Shown piece after piece: positions 12,428 through 21,473 of a stretch of 30,000 nucleotides of DNA (within the stretch, counting starts at the first letter, position 1; the number at the start of each line of letters is the position of its first letter). The DNA is taken from the NCBI GenBank assembly GCA_016946835.1, contig JACVTC010000117.1:152501-182500 (forward strand). Direction: 5' to 3'. The DNA is from Neocallimastix lanati (nom. inval.). Lineage: Eukaryota; Neocallimastigomycota; Neocallimastigomycetes; Neocallimastigales; Neocallimastigaceae. Both the position numbers and the translations under genes were made by a program. The notes below the pieces were generated by a model, which saw only the letters and a list, made by a program, of their open reading frames with translations, had not been told where the DNA came from and did no database searches.

Positions 12428-15102
12428 ATGAAAATAACAAGTCTTGTAACTGCGTTACTTTTTGGTAAATATATAATTTAAATTTGATATTGTTAAAAAA
12501 AAAAAATAATGATTAGAATGGATAAATAATTTTATTGATAAAAATAAAAAAGAAGTATAAAAAAAAATTAAATAAAAAAAAAAAAAGAACAGAAGAATCT
12601 ATATGTTATTAATAGATATAATAAAAATTGGGGAATATTTTATTATTAATATAAATATATATGCATATATAAACTTTTTTTTCTTTTACAATCATATTTT
12701 TTTTTTATATATAGCTTCTTTTACATCAGCTCATACTGATTTTATTCCAGATGGTAATCGTGCTGAACTTTTTGAAATAATGGATCATGAAGTTCCAGAT
12801 TTTAGAATTACCTTGCCTCAAAGTGAATTTGAACAAATGAAGAGAGAAATGAATTCCGGTGGAGGTTTCTTCAAGCGTCAGTGGGACTGGGGAGGAAACA
12901 ACCAATGGGGTGGTAATAACGGAGGTAACAACAACCCATGGGGTGGTAATAATGGTGGTAACAACCAATGGGGTGGTAATAACGGAGGTAACAACAACCC
13001 GTGGGGTGGTAATAATGGTGGTAACAACCAATGGGGTGGTAATAATGGTGGTTTTGGTCAAGGAGGCTTCGGAGGAGGTGGCTTCGGAGGAGGCTTTGGC
13101 GGAGGAGGCTTTGGCTTCGGTCAAAAGGAAAATTTCAAGTCAAAGAATGCTACTATGATTGTTAATATTAATGGGTAAATAAATAAATTAAAAAAGAATA
13201 AAAAGAAGAAAAACTTATAAAAAAATTTTTTTTGATATATAATATATTATTTTATAATTAATATTTTATATATTATTTAAAATAATATTATTAATAATAA
13301 TCTTTTTTCTTTATATTTTATATGATTGAATATATATATATATAATAAATTAAATGATATATAATATTCATTTAATTAAAATTCAAATTAAATGAAATTC
13401 AAAAATAATAATTGAAATAAAATAAAAAAAAAATAAAATTATAAATAAATGAATGTCAAACAATTTTGATTTTATTAAAAAAAATTAATTTTGAAATAAT
13501 ATGAAATAAAATAATAAATAAAATCAACATAAATTTAATGATTTTAGAGGAAAAAAATCCTTTGATAAGGTTACATTCTCTATTGGTGGTAGTTCTTCTC
13601 GTACCTATTCTAGACAAGCTTTCAATCTTAAGATTCGTGGTAAAAATGATTTATATGGTCGTAAGCAATTTAGAATTCGTTCAGATGCTCGTGAAGCTAC
13701 TTACTTAAGATCTAAATTAGCATGTGATATGCACAATCGTTTAGGTATTCCTTCTATTGCTGCTAACTACATTTCCTTATACGTTAATGAAGAATACTGG
13801 GGATTCTACGTTCTTATGGATTCTCCAAAACCATCTTGGGCTGAACTTGAATATGGTGATAAGGATACTACTCATATTTACAAATGTAAGTCTGGTGGTA
13901 TTAACTTACAATATAGTAACAGTGCTACCCAATGTGAAAATGAAAATGAAGATGTTACTGACCATTCTGATTGGACTAGTTTCTTATCTACCTTAGATAG
14001 AACTAACTCTATAAGAGAAGCCGAAAGTTTCTTTGATGTTGATCAATTCTTATACGAAATGGCTTACGAATATTTATCTGGTTCATGGGATCACTTCCTT
14101 AACACTGGTCATAACTTTGCTATGTATAAGATGCCACAAAGCTATGGTGGTAAGTGGACTATGATTGAATACGATTTTGATGCTGATTTCGGTCAAGATG
14201 TATGTGCTATTGAGTTTGCTGGTAGTATTAAGAGTGACAAGGATTATCCATCATGGTCATTTGATGATTGGTCTACTAAAAAGAATCATGTTCTTGACAC
14301 CTTTATTAAGAAGGATCGTACTCGTTTCAACCAAATTATGAAAAGATTTGTTGAAGAAGCTTTCAATCCAGATCTTCTTTTCCCACGTATTGATGAATTA
14401 AAGGACTTTATTAGATCCTATGTCAAAAAAGATAAGACTCCAGGTGCTAATGGTAAGAAACCAGGTATGCTAAATGAAAGAGCTAACAATGATTACACTA
14501 TGGCTCAATGGGAAGCTAACAGTGAATTCACTAACATTGGTGTAAGTAGTTCTAGTTCTGGTTATGGTTTAAAGTTCTGGATTCTTCTCAGATACAGAAA
14601 GGTCTGTACCGATTTCAAGTTAAACTGTAACCCAGAATACATGGATCTTAATTATTATTATGATATTGATAGAGCTGTTGAAGGTCATATTAATACCCAA
14701 TTTAATATATTCAATTTTGGTCAACAACAACCAGACAATTCTCCAAAAACTACTCAATCTCAACCACCGAAACCAAAAACCACAAGAACCACCTCCAGAA
14801 GAACTACTACTACCACCCGTAGACCAGTTCCTACTACATCTAATGAGTGTGTCGTCGCTTCTTTGGGTTATGCCTGTTGTTCTCCAGGTAACACTGTAGT
14901 CTACTACCAAGATGAAAATGGTGATTGGGGTGTTGAAAATGATGACTGGTGTGGTATTACTAGAGCTGAAGCTCCTGCATGTTGGTCTGATAAATTAGGT
15001 TATCCATGTTGTAGCGGATGTACTGAAAATGTTTATGAAGATAATGATGGCAAATGGGGTGTTGAAAATGGCGATTGGTGTGGTATTCCAATTAATTGTT
15101 AA
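12428..15102 (+). CDS. Secreted CotH kinase-family protein with two fungal dockerins (3 exons)
   Basis: Exons 12428-12464, 12715-13174 and 13548-15102 join in frame to 683 residues; both introns are AT-rich GT...AG. Residues 1-20 ([18 protein letters not shown]) form a signal peptide, which exists only if intron 1 is removed and so sets the start. The CotH fold begins at about 25, is interrupted by a Gly/Asn/Trp repeat (69-149), and resumes with [10 protein letters not shown] and [14 protein letters not shown]. Likely active-site parts are [14 protein letters not shown] (D347, N355) and EYDFDADFG (373-381), by analogy with bacterial CotH kinases. A Pro/Thr/Arg linker (about 555-598) leads to two Cys-rich dockerin domains (599-636, 644-683), each with a GVEN-DWCGI end. 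Fungal dockerins bind the scaffold of the extracellular cellulosome, so this protein probably rides on that complex. The role of CotH in these fungi is not known; protein phosphorylation is the activity of the bacterial family. Confidence 0.93.
12465..12714 (+). other. CotH intron 1
   Basis: GTAAAT donor and TATATAG acceptor. It splits the Ala codon at residue 13 and separates the first part of the signal peptide from the rest. The T-rich 3' end supplies a polypyrimidine tract. Confidence 0.85.
12882..13124 (+). repeat. Coding Gly/Asn/Trp and Gly/Phe repeat inside CotH
   Basis: The DNA repeats a unit of about 63 bp (21 residues, [11 protein letters not shown] followed by [10 protein letters not shown]) roughly two and a half times and then runs into a [10 protein letters not shown] tract. 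Codons alternate between synonymous forms (for example AATAACGGAGG and AATAATGGTGG), so the array is not a fresh perfect duplication. It sits between two strands of the CotH core. Confidence 0.85.
13175..13547 (+). other. CotH intron 2
   Basis: GTAAAT donor and GATTTTAG acceptor. Splicing converts AATGG+AGGA into Asn-Gly-Gly and restores the frame exactly into [11 protein letters not shown], which continues the CotH core. The inside is AT-rich with many stops. Confidence 0.88.
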
Positions 15103-15454
15103 AGAACCCTTAATTAAAAAGAATCATTAATTCAGAAAAACAAACAAAAAAAACAATTTGATTTTTTGAGACATGAAAAAAATTTTTTAATACATTTTAC
15201 AATGTTAAGGATATATACAAATTGTATACAAATTAAATTGTTTTAATATATCAATTGTTTTTGATAAACAATTGTAATTAAATTACTATTTTTTTTATTA
15301 TTTAAAAAAATAATTATTTTTTAAACATTATAAATATTATCGGATTAAAGGATAATAAAAAAAAGAAAAAAAATGGTGAAACTTATCAAGAAATTAATTA
15401 AAAAATAAACACAAAAAAGTCATTTTAAATTTTTATAATTTAATTTAATATATA

Positions 15455-15485
<31 letters not shown>

Positions 15486-16237
15486 AAAATGTATTGACTA
15501 CATTTTTTTAAAGTTTTTATTTTTTTTTTTTTTTAATTAGTAAATTTCATTTAATTGTATGGGAGTAATTATATATATATTTATATATATATATTTTTTA
15601 AAAAAAATAAGATCACAATAAGAATAATTTTTTTTTTTTAAAAAAAAAAAAATCAAAATAAGAGTAATTTTTTTTAAAAAATAAAACTAATAATAAAAAG
15701 TAGTACGAATTAATACAAGTTTAAAAAATAAGTAATTCAATAATATATGTTTAATATTATGACTTAAAAAGGAAAAAATAATTTTAATACAAAGTAAAAG
15801 TATATATATTATAAAAATATTATATAATATATATATATTTTATTTTATTATTTTTGAATTGAATATAAGAAAATAACTCAATTTTAAAATTAAAAATAAA
15901 ACAAAAAACAAATAATAAATTATTATATAATGTAATGTAATAATAATAAAAAAACTTTATAAAACAAAAAATATATTATATAATATAAAAAAAAAGTATA
16001 CTCTATCAATTAATTTCATTATAATTAGATAGAATATAATAATATATTATATAAAAATTTTTTTTTTTTATTAAAGGTTAAAAAAAAAAAGTAAAATTAA
16101 AAACAATTAAATAAATAAAAATAATTAACAAATTAAGTAAATAAAATTTAATAATAATAAAATTATATTATATTTATAATTTTAATAAAAATTTGTGTAA
16201 TTTGTGTAATTTGTGTAATATTGATTTATTGTTAATA

Positions 16238-16241
<4 letters not shown>
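15103..16241. other. CotH 3' flank and AT-rich spacer
   Basis: No gene seen. The first part must hold the CotH 3' UTR, but I see no clear polyadenylation signal to set its end. A 9-bp triplication (TTTGTGTAA) lies at 16192-16218. Confidence 0.55.
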
Positions 16242-16280
<39 letters not shown>

Positions 16281-16283
<3 letters not shown>

Positions 16284-16560
16284 CATTATATTTGCCAATT
16301 CTCAATATTGTTGTGGTGGACTTTTTGCGGATGATATTGTTTTAGTTGCTCCATCTAAACAAGCTCTTAAGAAAATTTTGAATAAGGTTCATGAATGGGC
16401 TATTAAGAATGAAATGACTTTTGGAATTAATAAGTGTGCTACTTGTACAAACCACTTTTCTTATGCTTTCAGGAAACAGGAAATGGTTCAGGTTCTAGCA
16501 GTAAATATCCCCAATGATGGAACCTAAGCTGTATGGTTTCTGAGGGGATTCAGCAATTAG
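16281..16560 (+). pseudogene. Chimeric LINE fragment: RT core joined to endonuclease piece
   Basis: Directly after a poly(A) tract (about 16242-16280) the frame reads SQYCCGGLFADDIVLVAPSK and continues to GINKCAT. This is the catalytic FADD box and following region of a LINE reverse transcriptase, close to the two long copies downstream (19670 and 23393). Similarity stops at 16445. In another frame the next bases read YKPLFLCFQETGNGSGSSSK, then a stop; this resembles the endonuclease segment FKPICICLQETGKSK of the long LINE. The order RT then EN is the reverse of a normal element, so two copies seem to be joined, without a poly(A) between them. The reading dies out near 16540. It encodes nothing useful. 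Confidence 0.65.
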
Positions 16561-17104
16561 TATAATAATAAAATCTTAATTATTTTTCAATCTTATATGC
16601 AATTTCAATCTTTTTATATAAAACATAACTGTAGCTTTTTAAATCAATTATTCAATCAAAAGAATTTTTTACACTATACTACTAACAATATTGTTTTTTT
16701 TTTTCTTATATTTTTTAAATTTTTTCTATATTTTTTCTATACTTTTTATATATATATATATACTTTTTTATCGTTATATATGTTATTTTATATCTCTATA
16801 TTAATTTTTTACTTTAGGTTTTTTTAATTTTCATATCCTTTTACAATATTTTAACATATAAAAAAAAAAAAAAAAATAAATTAAATTTACTATTTTACAT
16901 TATTTTATTGAATAAATAATTTTTCCACTAACATTGTTTTTTAAATATATCTTAGGAAATACAATTCATGTGAAACTATTAACTCTTATATTCAGTAAAC
17001 TTAAATGTTAAATATTTTATATATAATTCTTTGGTATTCAATCCTTATAATCAATTCATTTTAAATAGAAATTAAGTCAGTTCTTTTCTCAACTAACTCT
17101 AAAC
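16561..17104. other. Upstream region of the long LINE
   Basis: AT-rich DNA with a poly(A) at 16860-16876. The 5' UTR of the LINE must lie in its last part, but I cannot place the 5' end: no target-site duplication or 5' motif stands out. The short T-rich ORF at 16597-16827 is low complexity. Confidence 0.4.
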
Positions 17105-20100
17105 ATGGATGCTTCTAGTTCTGTTAACACTACTCCCTTCCATCGTGGTTTCTACTGCTTCGGAAATCATATGAATAATTATAGCCTTATTTTCATTCAT
17201 GACCTTAATTCTTGGTCCCCTAGAAAACTAATGGCACAAGTTATTAGTAAGATCCCTTACTACAATGAAATTATTCCATATGTTAAAAAACTTTTTTCTC
17301 CAAGGTATGGCTCATACTTCATTATTAGGGTTAATAAATACAAAAATGATCTCATCATTTTCTATGTTTTAAATTTCTTAAGAGATGAAATTCCTGAAAC
17401 AGCTAAAATTACCTGGTCCTTGTGTAATAAACTGAATCAAATGAACAAGTCGAGGAAATCTAAAAACATTGATGTTGAACTTAATCCTATGGCAAAAGAT
17501 TTTTTCTCTAGCCATCTAAATTCAAATTCTTCTTTCTTTAATCTCTGTGTTAGTTGGAATATTAACGGTTGGAATACTGAAAAGCGAGATAGTATTTTGT
17601 ATCTCAACTCTACTTTTAAACCTATATGTATCTGTCTACAAGAAACTGGAAAAAGTAAATATCTACCAAAAGATGTTTCATCACCTTTAATTCCATATTA
17701 CAACTCAGTTTTCCTTAAAGCTAATCCTAAAACCCCTGGTATGAGAGGACTCTTTATTGGTGTTCATTCTTCGTGCTCTTTCTTCCAAGAACCGTTTTTA
17801 TACAAATATATCATTTCAGTTAATATTACTTCTTTTTGGAATCAAAAATGTACTATTGGTAATATCTACTTCCCTCAAAGCAAATGGAAGGAAGCAAGAC
17901 TAGTTGCTTTTGATGAACTCTCTCAATGGTTACGTTTTCACAATAGAAAAAATGTTCCGGCTGTCCTAGTTGGTGACTTTAACATGTCATTAAAGAAGAT
18001 CAAAACATACATTTCAAATAATTTTCCTAATTGGTATATTGCTCCTTTATATGGTAATCAATTTACATATGCTAAAGGTACTAGATCATCTTGCATTGAT
18101 CATGTCATCTATAATGAGGCTTTGGCATCCCATATTAATAAAACCTCGGTTTGTACTTCGTTTTATGGTATTTCTGATCATAAACCTATTTTACTTTCTT
18201 GCAACAAAGTTCTCTCCGATGGTTTTATAAGGCCTACTAAAGTTTCTAAATGGTCAACTCATATTTGTAAAACAAAAAATTCAGATATTTTATCACATAA
18301 TTATTTTTCAATCCTAGAAAATGACCTTGATTCTCATTACAATTCGCTTACGGCTGATGAAATGGTAGAAAAATTTATCAATACAGCAAATAATATCGGG
18401 AAAGATATTAAGGCTTTTATTCCAACAAATTTAAAGGGCTCTGCTTTTCATTGTCCTTATTACATTAAAAAACTATCTCATGAAAAACATATTGCATTTC
18501 GGAATATTAAGCCTTACTTTAATTGTGAAAATGTTGATAATTACCTTGAACAATTTAATAAATATGAAAAACTTTGCAAATTAATCAAGAAAACTAAGAG
18601 TAAATTTCGTTCTGCTAGATTTAAGGCTAATATAGTAAAAATAGGTAATTATTTTTTGAATAAAGATTTCAAAAATGGTTGGAGATGTTTAAAGAAAATG
18701 GCTAAACCATCATATTCATCTACCTCCCTTACTTGCATTAAATCTAAGTTTGGTCAAGATATTATCTCTCCTTCAAAGCAATTAGATAGATGGGCTGAAT
18801 ATTATAAAGATCTTGCTTCGGATCCCTCAGGTCACAGCCTTAATCGTAATTACTGGAATCATGCTTTAAGGAATATTAGTCTTAGATCCACTACCTGGAA
18901 TATAAATGGTCCTATTACGATTGAAGATATTAAAAAAACTATTTCATCGATGAAAAATAACAAAGCACCCGGCCCCGATGGTATTCCGATTGAATTCTAC
19001 AAAGCTCTTTTTTGTAACGAAGAATTACTAGAATCACATCCTGCTGCTGGAAAGTGTCTAAAATTGATATTTAATAAAATATGGAATGGGTCATTTCCTA
19101 AAAAATGGAACTCAGCTTCTATTGTATCAATTCCTAAGAAGGGTGACCTATCAGATTGTAGTAATTATCGAGGTATTTCTCTCATTAACGTTGGACTAAA
19201 AATCATTTCAAAAATTATAACAGATAGAATATCTACTTACTTACTCTCACACAATTTCATTAGACCTGAACAATTTGGATTTCGCAACCGCGAAGAATGC
19301 ATTAGTTTATTCATTTCCGTTAGAGAAATTTGTCAAAGAAGAAAATTCCAAGGAAAATTCACATATTTAGCTTTTTTAGATCTTAAAAAAGCTTATGATT
19401 CAGTTCCTATTTTTAACATTCTTACTAAATTATATCACTATGGAGTACGCGGTAAATGTTTTGATTTTCTTTGTAATTTATATACTTCATCTAAAGCACG
19501 TGCTCGATTTGCTTCAATGTTATCAAATGAATTTCCTATTAAAAGAGGTGTTCGTCAAGGTTGTCCTTTATCTCCAATCTTATTCAATTTATTCATCAAT
19601 GATATACTAAATGACTGTGAAAAGTATGGTGTTAATGTTGGAAGAAAAAAGTGTTGTGGTGGACTCTTTGCTGATGATGTTGTTCTCATTGCTCCAAGTG
19701 CAAAAAATTTAGAAAAATTATTAAAAAAGGTACATAAATGGGCTAATTTAAATGAAATGACTTTTGGTATTGAAAAGTGTGCAACTATGGTTATAAAACC
19801 AATGAACTTCCAACCTCCTCCAAACTATAGTGATCCAACCTTCTATTTAGGAAAGAATGATATTCCTAAAGTTTCTAGTTATGTCTATCTTGGTATTCCT
19901 TTTTCAGATGATCTCCTACTAGAACACATTATATCTCACATGCATTTTAAAGTTAGAAAATCCCTTCTTTCATTTACACGTTTCTTTTCAAATAAACTTA
20001 TTCCTATTGTATACAAGAAAAAAGTTCTTCAATCCTTTGTTATTAGTAAAGTAATTTATTATTCTCCTTTACTTGGTTCAAACAAATCTAGAACGGCTAG

Positions 20101-21268
20101 AATTCAAACATTAATTAATACTGGTCTATTTTGGTGTATCGGTTCCTTCTCTAAAAATGGTAAAACAAATACAGAAAACAATGACTATATTAGACATAAT
20201 TCAACAATGAGTACTTATGCTTTATCTCGAGATCTAAGCATCCCTCCTATTGCTGGTATCTGCGCAGCCTTACAGATTAAATCATTTGCAAAATGGAGTA
20301 AATCAAACTGTATCATAAAGGATCTTATTAAATCTATTCCCAAAATGCCTTATTATTCCTGGACTAAAGAATCTAGAACACTATATAAAAAAATCAAAAA
20401 ATATAAATGTGTAAAATATGACGATATTATAGAACGTTACTGGAAATCAGTTTCCAGATTTCAAGGTATTAAAGGTCAAAACTACGATAGTAACAAGTTC
20501 TCAAACAATAAAGCTATAATAATGCTTAGCTTAAAATATCCCCAATTCAACTTAGGATTTTCGTGGATTATACGTTTACGCTGTGGTTATAAATACAATA
20601 CTACTATTGCTATTAGAATGGGTAGAGTTTCAGAAGATTGTCCAAAGTCCTGCCCATGTTGTGGTGAAGGTAATCAATCTTTTGAACATTGGATTTTTAA
20701 ATGCGATGCTCTTGCATCTTTTAGATGGAATTCTTTAAATTTCATCGATGATCTCTATGTTTTATTCCTTAGGAAGATTAGAGCGTTTAATCCTCTTTCT
20801 TCCTATGACTCTATTTCTGATTTTGAAGATTATATCAATCATTATATATACTTGTTCCTTCTTGGTGGGACTTTAGTTTTAAATGAACTACATTTCGATA
20901 GTGGGGAACAGAGACATTTAAATGAACTACTTTTCAAAGGTTCATCTGAGTCACCTGTTCCAAAAATTGTGGGCTTGGCGGAATTCTTAACAAATGCAAT
21001 ACCTATCATAAGTAGTTCGTTTGAGCTATTATTTGATAGGTATTGCAAAATATCAAACTTAACCAAGAGCGTCGACGTCGTACTGATAAGGCATAATGAA
21101 AATACAGGATTATCATCTATTACTACGAAGGGTGATTCTCGCCCTAGTAGCTCAATAAATGATGAATCCGGGGAGAGTTTAGTGGACACCACACTATCTA
21201 TTTTAAGGATGTTACTTCTAAATTTTATTTCTTTTTTATTTGATAGGAAGGGTAAAATTCCCGCATAG
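17105..21268 (+). CDS. LINE ORF: APE-type endonuclease and reverse transcriptase
   Basis: This 1387-residue ORF has no internal stop or frameshift. Residues 1-145 are an unassigned N-terminal region. The APE-like endonuclease follows: SWNINGW (150-156, N154), LQET (E180), GDFN (290-293) and SDH (357-359), the usual catalytic set. The reverse transcriptase has PGPDGIP (622-628), SNYRGISL, AFLDLKKAYDSV (D759), GVRQGCPLSPILFN and FADD (855-858, catalytic D857 and D858). A CCHC-like knuckle uses C1183, C1186, H1195 and C1200, preceded by C1179. The last 130 residues include GLAEFL, IPI, LFDRYCK and KSVDV; they overlap the DNA block shared with the SINE. The protein would nick target DNA and copy its own RNA from the nick. 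All key residues are present, so the copy may be active. ATG 17105 is the first plausible start and the upstream frame is closed. No separate ORF1 is seen. Confidence 0.92.
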   Translation: MDASSSVNTTPFHRGFYCFGNHMNNYSLIFIHDLNSWSPRKLMAQVISKIPYYNEIIPYVKKLFSPRYGSYFIIRVNKYKNDLIIFYVLNFLRDEIPETAKITWSLCNKLNQMNKSRKSKNIDVELNPMAKDFFSSHLNSNSSFFNLCVSWNINGWNTEKRDSILYLNSTFKPICICLQETGKSKYLPKDVSSPLIPYYNSVFLKANPKTPGMRGLFIGVHSSCSFFQEPFLYKYIISVNITSFWNQKCTIGNIYFPQSKWKEARLVAFDELSQWLRFHNRKNVPAVLVGDFNMSLKKIKTYISNNFPNWYIAPLYGNQFTYAKGTRSSCIDHVIYNEALASHINKTSVCTSFYGISDHKPILLSCNKVLSDGFIRPTKVSKWSTHICKTKNSDILSHNYFSILENDLDSHYNSLTADEMVEKFINTANNIGKDIKAFIPTNLKGSAFHCPYYIKKLSHEKHIAFRNIKPYFNCENVDNYLEQFNKYEKLCKLIKKTKSKFRSARFKANIVKIGNYFLNKDFKNGWRCLKKMAKPSYSSTSLTCIKSKFGQDIISPSKQLDRWAEYYKDLASDPSGHSLNRNYWNHALRNISLRSTTWNINGPITIEDIKKTISSMKNNKAPGPDGIPIEFYKALFCNEELLESHPAAGKCLKLIFNKIWNGSFPKKWNSASIVSIPKKGDLSDCSNYRGISLINVGLKIISKIITDRISTYLLSHNFIRPEQFGFRNREECISLFISVREICQRRKFQGKFTYLAFLDLKKAYDSVPIFNILTKLYHYGVRGKCFDFLCNLYTSSKARARFASMLSNEFPIKRGVRQGCPLSPILFNLFINDILNDCEKYGVNVGRKKCCGGLFADDVVLIAPSAKNLEKLLKKVHKWANLNEMTFGIEKCATMVIKPMNFQPPPNYSDPTFYLGKNDIPKVSSYVYLGIPFSDDLLLEHIISHMHFKVRKSLLSFTRFFSNKLIPIVYKKKVLQSFVISKVIYYSPLLGSNKSRTARIQTLINTGLFWCIGSFSKNGKTNTENNDYIRHNSTMSTYALSRDLSIPPIAGICAALQIKSFAKWSKSNCIIKDLIKSIPKMPYYSWTKESRTLYKKIKKYKCVKYDDIIERYWKSVSRFQGIKGQNYDSNKFSNNKAIIMLSLKYPQFNLGFSWIIRLRCGYKYNTTIAIRMGRVSEDCPKSCPCCGEGNQSFEHWIFKCDALASFRWNSLNFIDDLYVLFLRKIRAFNPLSSYDSISDFEDYINHYIYLFLLGGTLVLNELHFDSGEQRHLNELLFKGSSESPVPKIVGLAEFLTNAIPIISSSFELLFDRYCKISNLTKSVDVVLIRHNENTGLSSITTKGDSRPSSSINDESGESLVDTTLSILRMLLLNFISFLFDRKGKIPA
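21066..21093 (+). repeat. LINE-A copy of the block shared with the SINE
   Basis: The block lies within codons for KSVDVVLIR. It begins AGAGCGTCGACGTCG, rich in CG in a genome that mostly lacks C and G, and matches the SINE block 494-521 at 24 of 28 bases. Confidence 0.8.
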
Positions 21269-21402
21269 TACAACTTGCCGAAATACATAGTATTTTCGAG
21301 CTTTTTTATTTTTTATTTTTTATTTTTTAATTTTTTATTTTTAATTTCTAATGTACTTTTCACCTACATGTATTTTTTAAAATAAAATTTAATAAAGTTT
21401 TT

Positions 21403-21420
21403 GGAAGTGTATTCTCTTCC
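21403..21420 (+). other. Hairpin before the LINE-A tail
   Basis: GGAAG and CTTCC pair around 8 nt; CTGTCTA and the poly(A) follow. The place matches that of the SINE hairpin (552-567), but the bases differ. Confidence 0.4.
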
Positions 21421-21423
21421 CTG

Positions 21424-21472
<49 letters not shown>

Positions 21473-21473
<1 letters not shown>

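Larger units (their letters stand above)
17105..21471 (+). mobile_element. Long non-LTR retrotransposon (LINE-A)
   Basis: This copy has a single uninterrupted ORF, a 3' UTR with AATAAAGTT (21391-21399), a hairpin, GTCTA and a 45-nt poly(A) (21427-21471). No LTRs are present. The 5' boundary lies somewhere upstream of 17105 and was not found. The next LINE copy begins immediately after its poly(A). Confidence 0.9.

Noticed and set aside
12603-12714. CotH starting at the ATG at 12603
   Set aside because: This part is intron 1: it codes a low-complexity Ile/Asn/Phe stretch, while exon 12428-12464 gives a proper signal peptide and a GT...AG intron.
12726-13158. Overlapping ORFs on both strands in the CotH repeat (Thr/Val-rich)
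   Set aside because: They are frame shadows of the Gly/Asn/Trp repeat; the CotH frame has splice sites, signal peptide and domain continuity.
16597-16827. Small Phe/Tyr-rich ORF
   Set aside because: Low-complexity T-rich DNA upstream of LINE-A; no signal or homology pattern.
17105-17540. Separate ORF1 of LINE-A
   Set aside because: It is continuous with the endonuclease frame, with no stop or reinitiation site between them.
20842-21288. Minus-strand ORF of 148 codons opposite the LINE-A C-terminus
   Set aside because: Shadow of the LINE ORF; no start context or family.
21401-21472. Poly-Lys N-terminus of LINE-B
   Set aside because: It is the 3' UTR end and poly(A) tail of LINE-A read in frame, not protein.
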